This document shows positions 1-6,788 of a stretch of DNA of 11,805 nt, piece by piece (the stretch's first letter is position 1; each line of letters begins with the position of its first letter). The notes under the pieces were generated by a model. The model was given only the letters and a program-made list of their open reading frames with translations, ran no database searches and was not told where the DNA came from. The stretch comes from Chloroflexota bacterium (lineage in GTDB: Bacteria > Chloroflexota > Anaerolineae > Anaerolineales > UBA11579). The stretch lies in contig JAUWSD010000012.1 of assembly GCA_030610225.1 (NCBI GenBank), positions 1 through 11,805 on the forward strand. Direction: 5' to 3'. The position numbers and the translations under genes were made by a program.

Positions 1-650
1 GTGATGATATGAGCTGACGCCAGAACCGGATCCCTACTCATATTCGGCTGCGCTCCATGCGCACCTTTTCCTGATATTGTTATTTTAAGTGTATTTGATG
101 CGGCCATTGCAGGGCCATTAGTTATTCCGAATGTGCCAACTTCCATCAGATTCCATACATGGATCGCAAGTGAATAATCGGGTTTTGGGTTCTCAAGAAC
201 ACCGTCTTCGACCATTCTCTCAGCGCCGCCCAATCCTTCTTCAGCAGGCTGGAAAACCATTTTTACCGTTCCATTAATCTTATCCTGATGCTTCACCAGC
301 AATTTTGCTACTGTCAGCCCCATGGATACGTGTGCATCATGCCCACATGCGTGCATCACACCCTCATTTTGGGATGCATATTCAACGCCGGTATCCTCTG
401 TCATTGGAAGAGCATCCATATCAACTCTACATAATACAACTGGGCCAGGCTGTGCGCCTTCAATTAAGCAAACTACTCCTGTTTTTCCAATTTCAGGGAT
501 GGGATTTAACCCCATTTTCTTAAGCTCATCGACGACAACGCCAGCTGTCCGAACTTCCTGGAAACCCAATTCCGGGTGCCTATGAAAATCTCGCCGTAAT
601 TCCTGAGTATATTCAAATAATTTTTCAGATTCTGATAAGAAATCAATCAT
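1..650 (-). CDS. M20-family metallo-amidohydrolase (HipO/AmhX-like), 3' end outside window
   Basis: The 216 complete codons visible give the N-terminal half of an M20D peptidase/amidohydrolase, a family that hydrolyses N-acyl amino acids such as hippurate or IAA conjugates using two metal ions in the cytoplasm. Seen directly: the N-terminal FHRHPELGFQE segment (about residues 22-32), RVDMDALPM (75-83), the metal-binding HACGHDAH (100-107), QPAEE with the catalytic and ligand glutamates (134-138), IHVWN (163-167), and the start of the dimerisation (lid) domain at GKGAHGAQP (194-202). The rest of the catalytic domain lies beyond base 1. The ATG at 648-650 overlaps the stop of the preceding PSP1 gene by 8 bases, so it is probably translationally coupled as the last visible operon gene. 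No ribosome site stronger than AGGCG is seen. The family is certain; the exact substrate cannot be told from sequence. Confidence 0.93.
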   Translation of the reverse strand, partial: MIDFLSESEKLFEYTQELRRDFHRHPELGFQEVRTAGVVVDELKKMGLNPIPEIGKTGVVCLIEGAQPGPVVLCRVDMDALPMTEDTGVEYASQNEGVMHACGHDAHVSMGLTVAKLLVKHQDKINGTVKMVFQPAEEGLGGAERMVEDGVLENPKPDYSLAIHVWNLMEVGTFGITNGPAMAASNTLKITISGKGAHGAQPNMSRDPVLASAHII

Positions 651-1527
651 TTTTTTTCGCCTGGTTATGTGGCTTTTGAGATTTTTTCTTCAATGCAGTT
701 AGCTCTTGCCAAGGCTCAATATCTTCAACATCAAAAGTTTCGATTTTTCTATCCTCGCTTGAAAGGCGAACTACCACCTCGTTTGCTAATGCTCTTACAT
801 CCAATACAATGCCCTCCCCAAGGGGAGTGACTACTCTCTTCTTCTTCTTTGGTAAGCGTTTTCGTGCTTCAACATAAAGCTCATACTCATAGATCAAACA
901 GCATCTTAAACGACCGCACATCCCAGTAATCTCAGTCGGATCCAATGATACGTTTTGTGCCTTTGCCATCTTGATTGAAATAGGACTGAACTCCGAGAGG
1001 AACATTGAGCAGCACCTTTTCTCAATTCCGCATGCCCCCATTCCTCCGATTATCTTGGCTACATCACGTGGCCCAAGCCTTCTGAATTCTATTTTATAGC
1101 TTCCATATCTTTTGGATAATTCTTTCTTTACCCCACTAAGATTTACATCTTCATCTGAATCAATATTATAAAGAATTGCTAATGCATCACCTTCAAAATT
1201 TATTTCAGTAGTGACAATCTTAACATCCGCAAGCTTCTTTTCTCTAGCGATTTTGATGCAAGCTTTAGTTATCTCTTCTTCTTCCTGAATTCGCTGCTGG
1301 CGGATTAAAAGGTCAGCTGCAGTTGCTTTCCTGATCAACTTTTTCCACGCTCCACGGGTTGGTGAATCTGGGTTTTTAACAAAATTGACCACTTCTCCGA
1401 GCTGCATTCCTCTTGATGTTCGGACTATTACATAGTCACCTGAACGAACGTCCTGCAGGTCAATTGCATTAAAATGATAAACCTTTCCGATATCCTTAAA
1501 TCTCACACCAACGATCTTTTCTTTCAT
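643..1527 (-). CDS. PSP1-domain protein, RicT/YaaT-like
   Basis: A 294-residue protein matching the PSP1 C-terminal domain family, whose best-known member is Bacillus subtilis YaaT (RicT). RicT, with RicA and RicF, forms a complex carrying two [4Fe-4S] clusters that works with RNase Y and affects sporulation and competence. Visible here: an N-terminal beta-rich segment (VGVRFKDIGKVYHF), GDYVIVRTSRGMQLGEVV (30-47), and a cysteine-rich core with C166, C172, C173, C204, C209 and C210 in the CGIEKRCC and MCGRLRCC motifs. The C-terminus is lysine-rich. The start at 1525-1527 follows a GAGAG-like site, 14 bases after the Mrp stop. Neither RicA nor RicF is in this window, so any complex would need partners elsewhere. 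In non-sporulating lineages the function is unproven; a link to Fe-S metabolism is inferred from the cysteines and from the neighbours. Confidence 0.9.
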   Translation of the reverse strand: MKEKIVGVRFKDIGKVYHFNAIDLQDVRSGDYVIVRTSRGMQLGEVVNFVKNPDSPTRGAWKKLIRKATAADLLIRQQRIQEEEEITKACIKIAREKKLADVKIVTTEINFEGDALAILYNIDSDEDVNLSGVKKELSKRYGSYKIEFRRLGPRDVAKIIGGMGACGIEKRCCSMFLSEFSPISIKMAKAQNVSLDPTEITGMCGRLRCCLIYEYELYVEARKRLPKKKKRVVTPLGEGIVLDVRALANEVVVRLSSEDRKIETFDVEDIEPWQELTALKKKSQKPHNQAKKND

Positions 1528-1541
1528 TCAATTCTCTCTTG

Positions 1542-2618
1542 TTAGAGGTTGATCTTCAAACCACTGGCTTGATTTTTGTATGCAATGATCGATGAAGATA
1601 GTGAAACTGCTTTAGCTATTTCCACTAATTTCTTTGCTGCATCAGAATCCGGTTTTTCGATGATGATCGGTTTCCCAAAATCTCCGCTTTCTCTTACAGC
1701 TGGATCCAAAGGAATCCCACCCAGATATGCTGAACCAGTTTCATCTGCCAGGCTCTTACCGCCGCCGGTTCCAAATATATCCATCTTATTTCCATCAGGT
1801 AATTCCAGGTAACTCATATTCTCAACCACACCCAGGATCGGGAGTTCCATACTCTTAAACATATGCAATCCCCTTCGAGCATCTTCAAGTGAAACATTCT
1901 GCGGCATAGTAACGATTACGCCACCAGTTATTGATAAGTTTTGAATTAGGCTGAGCTGAGCATCTCCAGTTCCTGGAGGAAGATCCACTATCAGATAATC
2001 CAATTCTCCCCATGTAACATCAGATATGAATTGTTTAATTGCAGAATTCAACATTGGCCCACGCCAGATCAGCGGTGTTTCTTTTTGAACCATGAACCCG
2101 ATCGACATGATCTTTATATCGTGGATTTCTGCCGGATTGATCTTATTCTCTTCTGTCGGATTTGGTAATCTCTCTACTCCCATCATCGTGGGAATATTCG
2201 GCCCATAAATATCTGCATCCAATAAACCAACTTTAACGCCAGTCTGAGCTAAAGCGACTGCCATATTAACTGCGACAGTGCTTTTTCCAACTCCACCCTT
2301 TCCTGATGCAATTGCGATCACGTTCCTGATCTCATTATCAGATTCGTTCTTCAATTTTGCATCAAAAGGAATTTCTATTTTTGTCGAAATTTCAACCTCA
2401 TCCACACCAGAAATTTTTCTGATCGTTTCATTTATCTCTTTAATCATTGAATCTTTATCTGGATGTTCAGGTGCGATCAAGATCAATTCGCAAGATACTT
2501 TATTGTTATGCAATTCAATATTTCTAATTAAATTTGAAGACAGTAAATTGACATCTAATTTTGGTTCTTTTACCTCAGCTAATGCATCCTTGATAAGGTT
2601 AATATTTAATTCACTCAT
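1542..2618 (-). CDS. mrp: Mrp/NBP35-family ATPase (ApbC-like Fe-S carrier), lacking the CxxC motif
   Basis: A 358-residue P-loop ATPase of the Mrp/NBP35 group, whose members bind and transfer [4Fe-4S] clusters to apoproteins in the cytoplasm. Domain order: an N-terminal MIP18 (DUF59) domain at about residues 3-85, then the ParA/MinD-type ATPase with the deviant Walker A GKGGVGKS (106-113), DADIYGPN (134-141) and DLPPGTGD (212-219). Oddly, the CxxC that normally follows ENMSY is absent: the sequence runs ENMSYLELPDGNKMDIFGTGGG (about 266-287), and the whole protein has a single cysteine, C43. CxxC-less Mrp proteins are known in some lineages, so the gene is not necessarily broken, but cluster binding by the usual dimer-bridging cysteines is not possible. 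The ATG overlaps the upstream stop (ATGA), which implies coupling to the small CxxC protein. A short serine-rich tail (339-358) ends the chain. Confidence 0.95.
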   Translation of the reverse strand: MSELNINLIKDALAEVKEPKLDVNLLSSNLIRNIELHNNKVSCELILIAPEHPDKDSMIKEINETIRKISGVDEVEISTKIEIPFDAKLKNESDNEIRNVIAIASGKGGVGKSTVAVNMAVALAQTGVKVGLLDADIYGPNIPTMMGVERLPNPTEENKINPAEIHDIKIMSIGFMVQKETPLIWRGPMLNSAIKQFISDVTWGELDYLIVDLPPGTGDAQLSLIQNLSITGGVIVTMPQNVSLEDARRGLHMFKSMELPILGVVENMSYLELPDGNKMDIFGTGGGKSLADETGSAYLGGIPLDPAVRESGDFGKPIIIEKPDSDAAKKLVEIAKAVSLSSSIIAYKNQASGLKINL

Positions 2619-3001
2619 TTTATCTTTTCACTTTCTATTTGATTTCCAATGAAATCCTGGATTTGTTTTAAAGAATTTTCAAATTCTTTCAATAACTTCT
2701 TATCGGAGTAGTCTGTTCTCCTCAATGTTTGCAGGGAACATTCTTTACAGCCTTTTAAAGCTCTAAATGAATCTGCGTTGCATGTTTGGCAATTATTTAA
2801 TTTAGCCATTAAATAAACAAAAGCCAGATGCTCAAAAGATTCCTGATCCTGATCTAAAACGCTCTCAACAAGCTCCCGCCATAGATCACCCTTTTGATCT
2901 TTCAGGTCTTGAATCACCCTCGAAGGGAATATAAAATCTGCGTCGTTATTATACATATGGTTTAGAGTAACATGCCAGAATGGAATAAACAAGCAGTCCA
3001 T
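2615..3001 (-). CDS. Small protein with CxxC-x10-CxxC motif, function unknown
   Basis: A 128-residue protein that I do not recognise as a named family. It starts with an aromatic N-terminus (FIPFWHVTLNHMYNN) and continues as a mostly helical, soluble protein. Its notable feature is NCQTCN...GCKECS with C71, C74, C85 and C88, a CxxC-x10-CxxC pair able to hold zinc or an Fe-S cluster; C3 is extra. No signal peptide or membrane helix is seen. The start is uncertain: the ATG at 2999-3001 and an in-frame ATG at 2954-2956 (M16) both lack a clear ribosome site. I prefer the longer form because the extra residues look structured and leave only a 27-base gap from nuoI. The stop overlaps the mrp start. 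Its place between nuoI and mrp suggests, by inference only, a role in cluster insertion or complex I assembly. Confidence 0.8.
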   Translation of the reverse strand: MDCLFIPFWHVTLNHMYNNDADFIFPSRVIQDLKDQKGDLWRELVESVLDQDQESFEHLAFVYLMAKLNNCQTCNADSFRALKGCKECSLQTLRRTDYSDKKLLKEFENSLKQIQDFIGNQIESEKIK

Positions 3002-3028
3002 CTGGCGTTCATAAATTAGTAAAATTTT

Positions 3029-3667
3029 TTATTCGGACTTAAATTTATTAAGTCTTTGCTCCTTTGCTAATCTTCTTTCTTCTCTCTTCTGCTCTTTCAC
3101 TCGTCGAATTTCTTCTTCTCTAGCAAAGTGTATTGGATGAATCTCAGCATGATAACTTGCTGGTTTTGAAAGTTTCGTCAGGTCCAAAATATTGGTCTTT
3201 GTTCTGTCAAAGGATGCCATTTCATAATAGTGATCCATTTTAATTGAATCAAATGGACAGAAATCAGCACAAAAGCCACAATTCATGCAGATGTCAATAT
3301 CAATAAAGAACTTGACAGGCTCCGGAACCGGACGTCCTGTTTTAGGATTTGTTGTCTGCTCTATCCAAATACACTGGGGAGGACAAACCTTAGCACAAAT
3401 TCCACATGATGTGCACCTGATCTCATTTGTTCCATCTTCTTTCTCATCATATACAAGGAATGGGACAAATCTGAAGTTTTCAGGGGTGGGCAGTCTTTCT
3501 TCCGGATATTGAACAGTAAAAATACCTTTGACATCTTTGCTGCGGCGGTATTCCACACCTTCATCAGTCATATAGCGTTTTCTGCCTTTTCGGATATCAT
3601 CAATAAATGTGCCAAAGAAATGTTTTAGTGTTACCAACAATCCTTCTAATATGCCTTTTCCGTACAT
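3029..3667 (-). CDS. nuoI: NADH-quinone oxidoreductase subunit I (2x[4Fe-4S] ferredoxin subunit)
   Basis: A 212-residue NuoI, the peripheral-arm subunit of complex I that carries clusters N6a and N6b and passes electrons towards NuoB. Two classic ferredoxin motifs are visible: CTSCGICAKVCPP with C85, C88, C91 and C95, and CMNCGFCADFCPFD with C127, C130, C133 and C137. The N-terminal amphipathic segment (GILEGLLVTLKHFFGTF, about 5-21) matches the NuoI membrane-surface helix. The tail from about residue 183 is a very charged run of Glu, Arg and Lys ending KFKSE, longer than in many homologues. A GGAG ribosome site lies 7 bases before the ATG at 3665-3667. It follows nuoCD by 27 bases; nuoH, which usually sits between them, is missing here. 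Confidence 0.97.
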   Translation of the reverse strand: MYGKGILEGLLVTLKHFFGTFIDDIRKGRKRYMTDEGVEYRRSKDVKGIFTVQYPEERLPTPENFRFVPFLVYDEKEDGTNEIRCTSCGICAKVCPPQCIWIEQTTNPKTGRPVPEPVKFFIDIDICMNCGFCADFCPFDSIKMDHYYEMASFDRTKTNILDLTKLSKPASYHAEIHPIHFAREEEIRRVKEQKREERRLAKEQRLNKFKSE

Positions 3668-3694
3668 AAATATTCTCCGTCTAAACGAGCTGAC

Positions 3695-5437
3695 CTAGCG
3701 GTCAACCTCGCCCAAAATAATATCGATCGATCCCAGGATCACAACCACGTCTGCCACTTTCTGACCGACACACATCTTTTCTAATCCTGTCAGGTTGATG
3801 AATGAAGGAGATCGCACATGATACCTGTATGGATTGGATGTTCCATCAGAAACGATATAAAATCCTAATTCTCCTTTTGGCCCTTCAACACGGCCATAAG
3901 CTTCACCCTTCGGTGCCTTGATATTGTAAGGATTCCTGAGGAGGATTGGGCCTTCTGGAATATCTTTCAATGCCTGTTGAAGAATTCGCAGACTCTGATG
4001 GATCTCATCCATCCTGATCAGATAACGGTCGTAGGTATCTCCATGATATCTGACTGCCACATCAAAATCGAAGCGGTCGTATATACTGTAAGGATCAGCT
4101 CTGCGAACATCGTATGGAACACCTGATGCTCTCAGTACCGGGCCAACTGCACACATATTGATCGCATCTTCTGGTGTTAGAACGCCGACACCTTCAGTTC
4201 GAGATTGGAGTAATTCGCTCTTGGTTAAATATTTATCCAATTCATCAACTTTCCTTGGCAGCCTGTCCAATACAAGATTTTCGATTTTTTTCATTGCATC
4301 TGGCAGAATATCTTTGGCAACTCCACCAAAGCGATGATAATTATTCATCATTCTTGCTCCGGTAACTTCTTCAAAAATATCCAGGATCAATTCTCTTTCC
4401 TGAATTGCATAAAGTGAAGGAGTAAAATAAGCACCTAGGTCGTTGAGTAGGAACCCAATAGCCCAGAGATGATTGCTGATCCTGGTCAACTCTGCCATGA
4501 TCACGCGCAAATACTCTGCTCTTTCTGGAATTTCATTTGTGTATCCCAGCAATTTTTCGACTGCCATGGCATAACCAAAATTATTGCTTAATGATGAAAT
4601 GTAATCTAATCGGTCTGTATAAGGAATGTTCTGGATATAAGTATTTCGCTCACCGATCTTCTCATGATTACGATGCAGATAACCCATAACTGGTTTTAGA
4701 GCAGTGATTGTCTCACCATCTACAACAACAGCCATTCGAAAAACACCATGTGTTGACGGATGCTGCGGACCCATATTGATCACAACATGGTCCGTTTCAA
4801 GCCCTGAACCTGTCTTTTCAGCCAGATCCAATAAACCAGCATAAAGCAGATCTTCATGTTCTGGTTTCCATGATTCAGGATCATGGAAGTTTTCCGGATA
4901 TCTGACATTCTTGCCAAATTTATTTAATTCTTCTATTTGCTGGATTTTGCCTTCTGGCCAGCGATTATCAAAAGGTTTCTTCTCTTCAACATAGAAAGCT
5001 TCTTTCCAGTCTTTTTGAAGAGGATGACCATTAAAACCTTCCCAGAGTAAGATCCTGCGAAGATCAGGATGACCTTCGAATTTAATTCCGATAAGGTCCC
5101 ATGCTTCTCTTTCCTGGAAATCAACACCGTGGAATATTTTGTAAAGAGATGGAATTACAGGATTATTTCTTGGAGTTTGAACATGGAGTACCAATTCCTT
5201 TCCGCCAGTTGAACGGTAGAAATGGTAAACAGCTTCCAATATATCTTCTTCAATATAATCTACACCTGTAACAGATGTGAGATAGTCATATCCAAAATCA
5301 TCCCTAAGTGCAGTCGCTACTTCAACAAGGCTTTCTTTTTCCACAATATAACCTTGAAATCCTTCGCGGTCATCTTTGCGAACGGCATCAGGAAAACGAA
5401 TTTCTAATTCACTTTTAACTACTGCTATTTCATTCAT
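3695..5437 (-). CDS. nuoCD: NADH-quinone oxidoreductase fused subunit C/D
   Basis: A 580-residue fusion of NuoC (30 kDa type, about residues 1-165) and NuoD (49 kDa type, about 213-580), joined by a roughly 45-residue linker rich in Glu, Asn and Pro. NuoC shows FPDAV near the start and the signature REAWDLIGIKFEGHPDLRRIL (about 110-130). NuoD shows GPQHPSTHG (223-231), with the quinone-site histidine in the HPSTHG motif, then PYTDRLDY (272-279) carrying the conserved quinone-site tyrosine, and the C-terminal SPSFINL...DIILGEVDR. The four nickel-binding cysteines of related NiFe hydrogenases are absent (only C429 and C556), so this is a true quinone-reductase subunit. An AAAGGG ribosome site overlaps the nuoB stop, with 2 bases between the genes. 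NuoCD fusions are known, for example in E. coli. Confidence 0.97.
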   Translation of the reverse strand: MNEIAVVKSELEIRFPDAVRKDDREGFQGYIVEKESLVEVATALRDDFGYDYLTSVTGVDYIEEDILEAVYHFYRSTGGKELVLHVQTPRNNPVIPSLYKIFHGVDFQEREAWDLIGIKFEGHPDLRRILLWEGFNGHPLQKDWKEAFYVEEKKPFDNRWPEGKIQQIEELNKFGKNVRYPENFHDPESWKPEHEDLLYAGLLDLAEKTGSGLETDHVVINMGPQHPSTHGVFRMAVVVDGETITALKPVMGYLHRNHEKIGERNTYIQNIPYTDRLDYISSLSNNFGYAMAVEKLLGYTNEIPERAEYLRVIMAELTRISNHLWAIGFLLNDLGAYFTPSLYAIQERELILDIFEEVTGARMMNNYHRFGGVAKDILPDAMKKIENLVLDRLPRKVDELDKYLTKSELLQSRTEGVGVLTPEDAINMCAVGPVLRASGVPYDVRRADPYSIYDRFDFDVAVRYHGDTYDRYLIRMDEIHQSLRILQQALKDIPEGPILLRNPYNIKAPKGEAYGRVEGPKGELGFYIVSDGTSNPYRYHVRSPSFINLTGLEKMCVGQKVADVVVILGSIDIILGEVDR

Positions 5438-5439
5438 TG

Positions 5440-6072
5440 TTATCCCTTTGCCTGCTTTCTGATCTTATCGAAATCTTTTGGATCCATAATGTCTGGTCCT
5501 AAAACAGGAATTGGAATTGGATCCCCGGCATTTTCTTTGTCGTACCAGCTTGTTTCACTGATCTTCTGGTTATCAATTTTCTCCTGCAGTTTCATCAATC
5601 CAAACAATAAAGCCTGTGGAGTTGGAGGACAACCTGGAACATATACATCAACAGGCAAATACTTATCAATACCAGCGATTACGTTGTAACCTTCTTTAAA
5701 AGGTCCTCCACCAGAGGCACATGCACCCATTGCAATTACATATTTTGGTTCTGGCATCTGGTTATACAAACGTACGATCGCCGGAAGCATTTTCTTAGTT
5801 ACAGTACCTGAAATGATCAACAAGTCAGATTGCCTTGGGCTGGGGCGCATGACCTCCATACCAAAACGCGAGAGGTCAAATCGGCTAGCAGCCGTGCTGA
5901 TCATCTCGATTGCGCAACAAGCCAAACCAAAAAACATGGGCCAGACTGAATTTCTTCTTCCCCAGTTATATGCTTTTTCAATCAGATTTCCATCAAATAC
6001 TTCCTGGATATCCGTGACAGCAACTGTGGATTTTAATTCATCTGGAACTGTGATCTTATTCTTTTCTGCCAT
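5440..6072 (-). CDS. nuoB: NADH-quinone oxidoreductase subunit B (cluster N2)
   Basis: A 210-residue NuoB, which holds the terminal [4Fe-4S] cluster N2 that hands electrons to quinone at the NuoB/NuoD interface. All four ligand positions are visible: the tandem C52-C53 in GLACCAIEM, C118 in GACASGGG and C148 in VPGCPPTP. FDLSRFGMEVMRPSPRQSDLL (about 65-85) is typical of the family. The C-terminal 40 residues form a proline-rich extension (DPIPIPVLGPD). An AGGAG site lies 8 bases ahead of the ATG at 6070-6072. The gene is first in its operon, directly behind a promoter at 6105-6133; nuoA, which almost always precedes nuoB, is not present and must be elsewhere if the complex is complete. Confidence 0.97.
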   Translation of the reverse strand: MAEKNKITVPDELKSTVAVTDIQEVFDGNLIEKAYNWGRRNSVWPMFFGLACCAIEMISTAASRFDLSRFGMEVMRPSPRQSDLLIISGTVTKKMLPAIVRLYNQMPEPKYVIAMGACASGGGPFKEGYNVIAGIDKYLPVDVYVPGCPPTPQALLFGLMKLQEKIDNQKISETSWYDKENAGDPIPIPVLGPDIMDPKDFDKIRKQAKG

Positions 6073-6080
6073 TCGTTTAT

Positions 6081-6085
6081 CTCCT
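6081..6085 (-). promoter_or_regulatory. Ribosome binding site of nuoB
   Basis: AGGAG on the minus strand, 8 bases from the nuoB ATG. It fixes the start of the first operon gene and leaves a short leader of about 26 bases from the predicted transcription start. Confidence 0.8.
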
Positions 6086-6104
6086 AGTTCCTTTAGCTGA
6101 CAGA

Positions 6105-6133
6105 ATTATAGAACAACACAATTACTTGGTCAA
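6105..6133 (-). promoter_or_regulatory. Sigma70-type promoter of the nuoB operon
   Basis: Read on the minus strand: -35 TTGACC (6133-6128), a 17-base spacer, and a perfect -10 TATAAT (6110-6105). Transcription would start near 6098. The -35 box overlaps by four bases the -35 of the divergent regulator promoter, so both cannot easily be occupied at once, and a single bound protein could control both. Confidence 0.8.
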
Positions 6134-6154
6134 TATTAGTATTTAAGATAAAAT
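6126..6154 (+). promoter_or_regulatory. Sigma70-type promoter of the winged-helix regulator gene
   Basis: On the plus strand, TTGGTC (6126-6131), a 17-base spacer and TAAAAT (6149-6154) form a near-consensus promoter, with a start expected near 6161, about 22 bases before the ATG. It is weaker than the opposing one. Short AT-rich inverted repeats lie in the region (AATA-N4-TATT within 6132-6144 and AATTA-N7-TAATT at 6152-6168) and are candidate operators, although such AT-rich repeats are easily due to chance. Confidence 0.6.
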
Positions 6155-6182
6155 TATTTTACTTAATTACAAGAATCTTCTC

Positions 6183-6788
6183 ATGATAAAAATACGGGAC
6201 CAGATAATTGCATATCTGGAAGAAAATCAAACTACTACGGCCATTAACTTAGCACAGCTGTTAAATGTAACGGTAGCCAATGTTCGCTATCATTTAAAAA
6301 TATTGCTGAATGAAAGAATTATTGAGGTTATTGATGATATAAATCTTGGCCCAAGAGGAAGGCCAACCAGGATCTATTCACTAAGCAAAAATGAGAGAAG
6401 TATTGGTCTGAATAATCTTCTGAGAAGTACTCTTGAAGAGATCAGCCAGATCAAGAACAATCGTTTAAAGGAAAACCGCCTTAGAAAACTGGCCAGGATA
6501 ATTATTGGGATTTCAGAAACACCCGCCCATTCATTGACTATCAAACTAGGAAATGCCGTATCCAGATTGAACGAACTTGGATACAAGGCAAGATGGGAAG
6601 CCCACTCAACATCACCCAATATTATTTTTCATAACTGTCCATACTCCTCGTTTATAGACTCTTTTCCAGTGCTTTGTCAGCTGGATCAAATTATTCTTGA
6701 AGAATTACTTGGAACTAAAGTGATTCAGGACGAAAAACTTGCATCATTCCAAGGAAAACACCCATTCTGCCTTTTTTCCATTAAATGA
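6183..6788 (+). CDS. Winged-helix transcriptional regulator with SufR-like C-terminal cysteines
   Basis: A 201-residue regulator. Residues 1-68 form an ArsR/DeoR-type winged helix: helices at DQIIAYLEENQ and TAINLAQLLNVT, recognition helix VANVRYHLKILL (31-42), and a wing with GPRGRPTRIYSLS (56-68). A charged linker (about 80-105) leads to a C-terminal domain with NCPY (C152), VLCQLDQIILEELLG (C165) and HPFCLFSI (C196). The C152-x12-C165 spacing equals the first spacing of SufR (CX12CX13CX14C); the third SufR cysteine is not present and the last is offset by about two residues. SufR-type proteins bind an Fe-S cluster and repress Fe-S assembly genes. This one is divergent from an Fe-S-rich operon, so Fe-S or redox control of that operon is a reasonable inference. 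No strong ribosome site is visible. Alternatively it may be a COG2345-type regulator with another ligand. Confidence 0.88.
   Translation: MIKIRDQIIAYLEENQTTTAINLAQLLNVTVANVRYHLKILLNERIIEVIDDINLGPRGRPTRIYSLSKNERSIGLNNLLRSTLEEISQIKNNRLKENRLRKLARIIIGISETPAHSLTIKLGNAVSRLNELGYKARWEAHSTSPNIIFHNCPYSSFIDSFPVLCQLDQIILEELLGTKVIQDEKLASFQGKHPFCLFSIK

Noticed and set aside
305..585. Plus-strand open frames of 72 and 87 residues
   Set aside because: They overlap the antisense of the M20 metal-binding motif region, where the minus strand clearly codes.
643..1527. Sporulation gene as evidence for an endospore former
   Set aside because: PSP1/RicT proteins are widespread in non-sporulating bacteria, and no other sporulation gene is in the window.
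2278..2652. 124-residue plus-strand open frame
   Set aside because: It lies antisense to mrp and is hydrophobic as expected for a complementary-strand reading; no ribosome site or family resemblance.
3695..6072. Group 4 NiFe hydrogenase instead of complex I subunits
   Set aside because: The NuoD part lacks the paired N- and C-terminal CxxC nickel ligands; only C429 and C556 exist. It keeps the complex I HPSTHG and RLDY quinone-site motifs.
5813..6100. 95-residue plus-strand open frame over the nuoB start
   Set aside because: Antisense to well-supported nuoB and its leader, with no motif of its own.
6183..6788. Naming the regulator sufR
   Set aside because: One of the four SufR cysteines is absent and no suf gene is nearby; only resemblance is claimed.
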